This document shows, piece after piece, positions 21,960-23,281 of a DNA stretch of 23,281 nt. Position 1 is the stretch's first letter. The number at the start of each line of letters is the position of its first letter. The DNA lies in NCBI GenBank assembly GCA_043818215.1, contig JBDRGC010000421.1:1-23281 (forward strand). Direction: 5' to 3'. Position numbers and translations under genes: made by a program. The notes below the pieces were generated by a model. That model saw only the letters and a list, made by a program, of their open reading frames with translations. It was not told the origin of the DNA and did no database searches. Source of the DNA: JBDRGC01 sp043818215. GTDB taxonomy: Bacteria > Chloroflexota > Anaerolineae > Anaerolineales > UBA11858.

Positions 21960-23281
21960 TCATTCATCCGGCATCAAAAACGGCGCACCGTCCACAATGC
22001 CATCTGCCAGCACCCGCATGGTTGGCGAGTTGGTGGGCATTAGCTCACGCCAGGAGAAGTGCTTCAGTTGAACATATCCCGGCGTGGGATGGGCGTCAAT
22101 GAATCTATCCAGCGGCAGCGAGGCGCGGTAAAACTGATAATACAGAAATCGCCGCGCGTTAGCTTGAAATTCGGGAGGCACTTCAATCTGGTCTGCCTTC
22201 AATAATTCTTCCACTCTTTTCCGATATTCAGCCGACGTTGGCGGCAAAAAGACCGTGGGATACTGCGTGTAGCGCGCCTTGCCCCCGCACACCACAGGCA
22301 CGCCCAAGAGTGTCCCTTCAAGGCCAATCGAAGAGTTATACACCATAATGAATTTCGAGCGCCGAAGTAATTCATACGAACTGAGCGGCTCCAGGGAATC
22401 CACAAATAACACATTGGGCAACTCTGCAACCCCGTGGCGCTTAATCCAGTCACTCACGCTTTCCCGGCTCATTTTGCCGGCCCGCTTCTCATCGGGATGG
22501 GCGCGGATAACGAAGAAAGTTTCGGGGTGCTGGCGGATGATGTCCAATATCAAGTCAAGCCATGTGAACATGTGGGGAAAGATAGTGTTGGCGTGTACCT
22601 GGCTGGTATCGAAAACCACATTGGTGAACACCGGCATAATTTGCTTGAACCTCGCTGCGTGCTGTAAGAACTCATCACTCAGACCGCTGATCTGAGGCCA
22701 GAAGCTGATGCCCGCCATGGTGAACTCTCCCTTGAATCGTTGACTCAGGTGGGCGTCGAGACGGGCATTTTGTTCCTGGGTGAGTTCGAAATCCTCGGGG
22801 ATATGCATCAGGTAAGCGGTGGCCTGCCCATCGGTGAAGAAAGCTGAAAAAGCCTGGAATCCGACTTCGTGGGTGATGACGCGCAAACCGCGCTGCCGCG
22901 CCACCCAGCACGCCGCCGCCTCAGGGAACATGATCCCGTTGAAGACCACGACCATGGCGGGATCGGCCTGTTCCAAGAAAGCATCGAATTCCACTGCCAC
23001 CCGGTAAGCCGACTGGATATATTCACGCAGCAGAAAGCGAGTTGCCTCGTCATCGAGGAGGTGGTGGCGACGCAAAGCCCAGCGGAGGGCGGGGAGGGTG
23101 AGGGGGCCGAGGGGCAAGGGAGCAAGGGAGCGGGGGGGCGGGGGAGCGGGTTGCGAGTTAGAAGTTAGGAGGTTAGGGGTTAGGGAGTTAGGGGTAGTGG
23201 ATGATGGTCGGTGGTCGGTGGTCGGCGGTCGGCGGTCGGGGAACGGGAATTCGAAGGTTGAGAGTTCTTCCACGTTGAGGG
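21960..23281 (-). CDS. capsule-type polysaccharide GT-B protein (KpsC/KpsS-like), 5' end outside window
   Basis: At least 440 codons; the frame is open to the right edge, so the N-terminus is missing (an in-frame GTG at 23273 is unlikely to be the true start). VVVFNGIMFPEAAACWVARQ, GLRVITHEVGFQ, FFVIRAHPDEKRAG and VYNSSIGLEGTLLGVPVVCG are the nucleotide-sugar-binding and acceptor motifs of capsule synthesis GT-B proteins. It probably adds a sugar of the surface glycan in the cytoplasm. About 45 residues rich in Pro, Ser, Thr and Asn near the visible N-terminus derive from tandem repeats and separate STFEFPF from PLGPLTLPALRWALRRH, which look like one continuous region otherwise. Confidence 0.8.
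   Translation of the reverse strand, partial: LNVEELSTFEFPFPDRRPPTTDHRPSSTTPNSLTPNLLTSNSQPAPPPPRSLAPLPLGPLTLPALRWALRRHHLLDDEATRFLLREYIQSAYRVAVEFDAFLEQADPAMVVVFNGIMFPEAAACWVARQRGLRVITHEVGFQAFSAFFTDGQATAYLMHIPEDFELTQEQNARLDAHLSQRFKGEFTMAGISFWPQISGLSDEFLQHAARFKQIMPVFTNVVFDTSQVHANTIFPHMFTWLDLILDIIRQHPETFFVIRAHPDEKRAGKMSRESVSDWIKRHGVAELPNVLFVDSLEPLSSYELLRRSKFIMVYNSSIGLEGTLLGVPVVCGGKARYTQYPTVFLPPTSAEYRKRVEELLKADQIEVPPEFQANARRFLYYQFYRASLPLDRFIDAHPTPGYVQLKHFSWRELMPTNSPTMRVLADGIVDGAPFLMPDE
23095..23245. repeat. compound 7-8-mer repeat inside the capsule-type gene
   Basis: From left to right: AGGGAGCA/AGGGAGCG octamers, GTTAGGGG-type octamers and five GGTCGGT/GGTCGGC heptamers. They are translated in frame as a low-complexity Pro/Ser/Thr segment. 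TAA words are present on the coding strand, but unit-length changes keep them out of frame. Confidence 0.9.

Noticed and set aside
1..23281. tRNA, rRNA, riboswitch, integrase or transposase genes
   Set aside because: I saw no sequence or protein signature that would support any of these.

Overview
The window looks like a chromosomal surface-polysaccharide (EPS, capsule or glycoprotein glycan) region from a bacterium, most likely a filamentous Chloroflexota of the Anaerolineae/Caldilineae type. This placement is inferred from three things: the style of the GT-C and GT2 proteins, the density of toxin-antitoxin (TA) modules, and the 7-8 nt degenerate tandem repeats. No rRNA or marker gene confirms it. 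Every gene I accept is on the minus strand, so transcription runs from high to low coordinates.

Layout in transcription order. (1) 23281-21960: a capsule-type GT-B protein, cut by the window edge. (2) 21728-21022: an MNT-HEPN module, then a truncated sulfotransferase copy (21025-20480). (3) 20361-19669: a DUF433-DUF5615 module, then the full sulfotransferase (19672-18809) and a GT2 (18831-17830). (4) 17804-17114: a second MNT-HEPN module, then a roughly 57-bp stub of a cytidylyltransferase gene, a HicBA module (16988-16561) and the complete NeuA-like cytidylyltransferase (16559-15891). (5) 15766-12517: a D-2-hydroxyacid dehydrogenase, another HicBA module, an SDR oxidoreductase and a DUF115-like protein. 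(6) 12164-12516: a gene-free block built almost entirely of short tandem and inverted repeats. (7) 12163-6283: GT-C, GT2, GT-C, an AbrB-PIN module and GT2. (8) 6320-523: three putatively exported glycosidases (GH43-like, clan GH-A and GH78-like). (9) A GT-C protein runs off the left edge.

Sugar nucleotidyl-transfer, redox tailoring, glycosyl transfer on both sides of the membrane, sulfation and extracellular trimming fit one complex acidic or sulfated glycan. The synthase and isomerase needed for a nonulosonic acid are not in the window.

The most unusual feature is how the TA modules are placed. There are six, and in all six the stop codon of the last TA gene lies within 4 nt of, or overlaps, the start codon of the next glycan gene (or its fragment). 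The TA genes have strong Shine-Dalgarno sites. Most of the cargo genes have none that I can see, so their translation appears coupled to the TA module. In two cases a 5' fragment of the same cargo gene sits upstream of the module (fragment, TA, full gene). Two unrelated modules share the same promoter/leader, and in one of them a 173-bp MITE-like insertion can be read against the empty site in the other. Together these suggest TA-plus-glycan-gene units that move or replace one another. A second theme is families of degenerate 7-mer and 8-mer tandem repeats at gene boundaries and in frame inside conserved enzymes.
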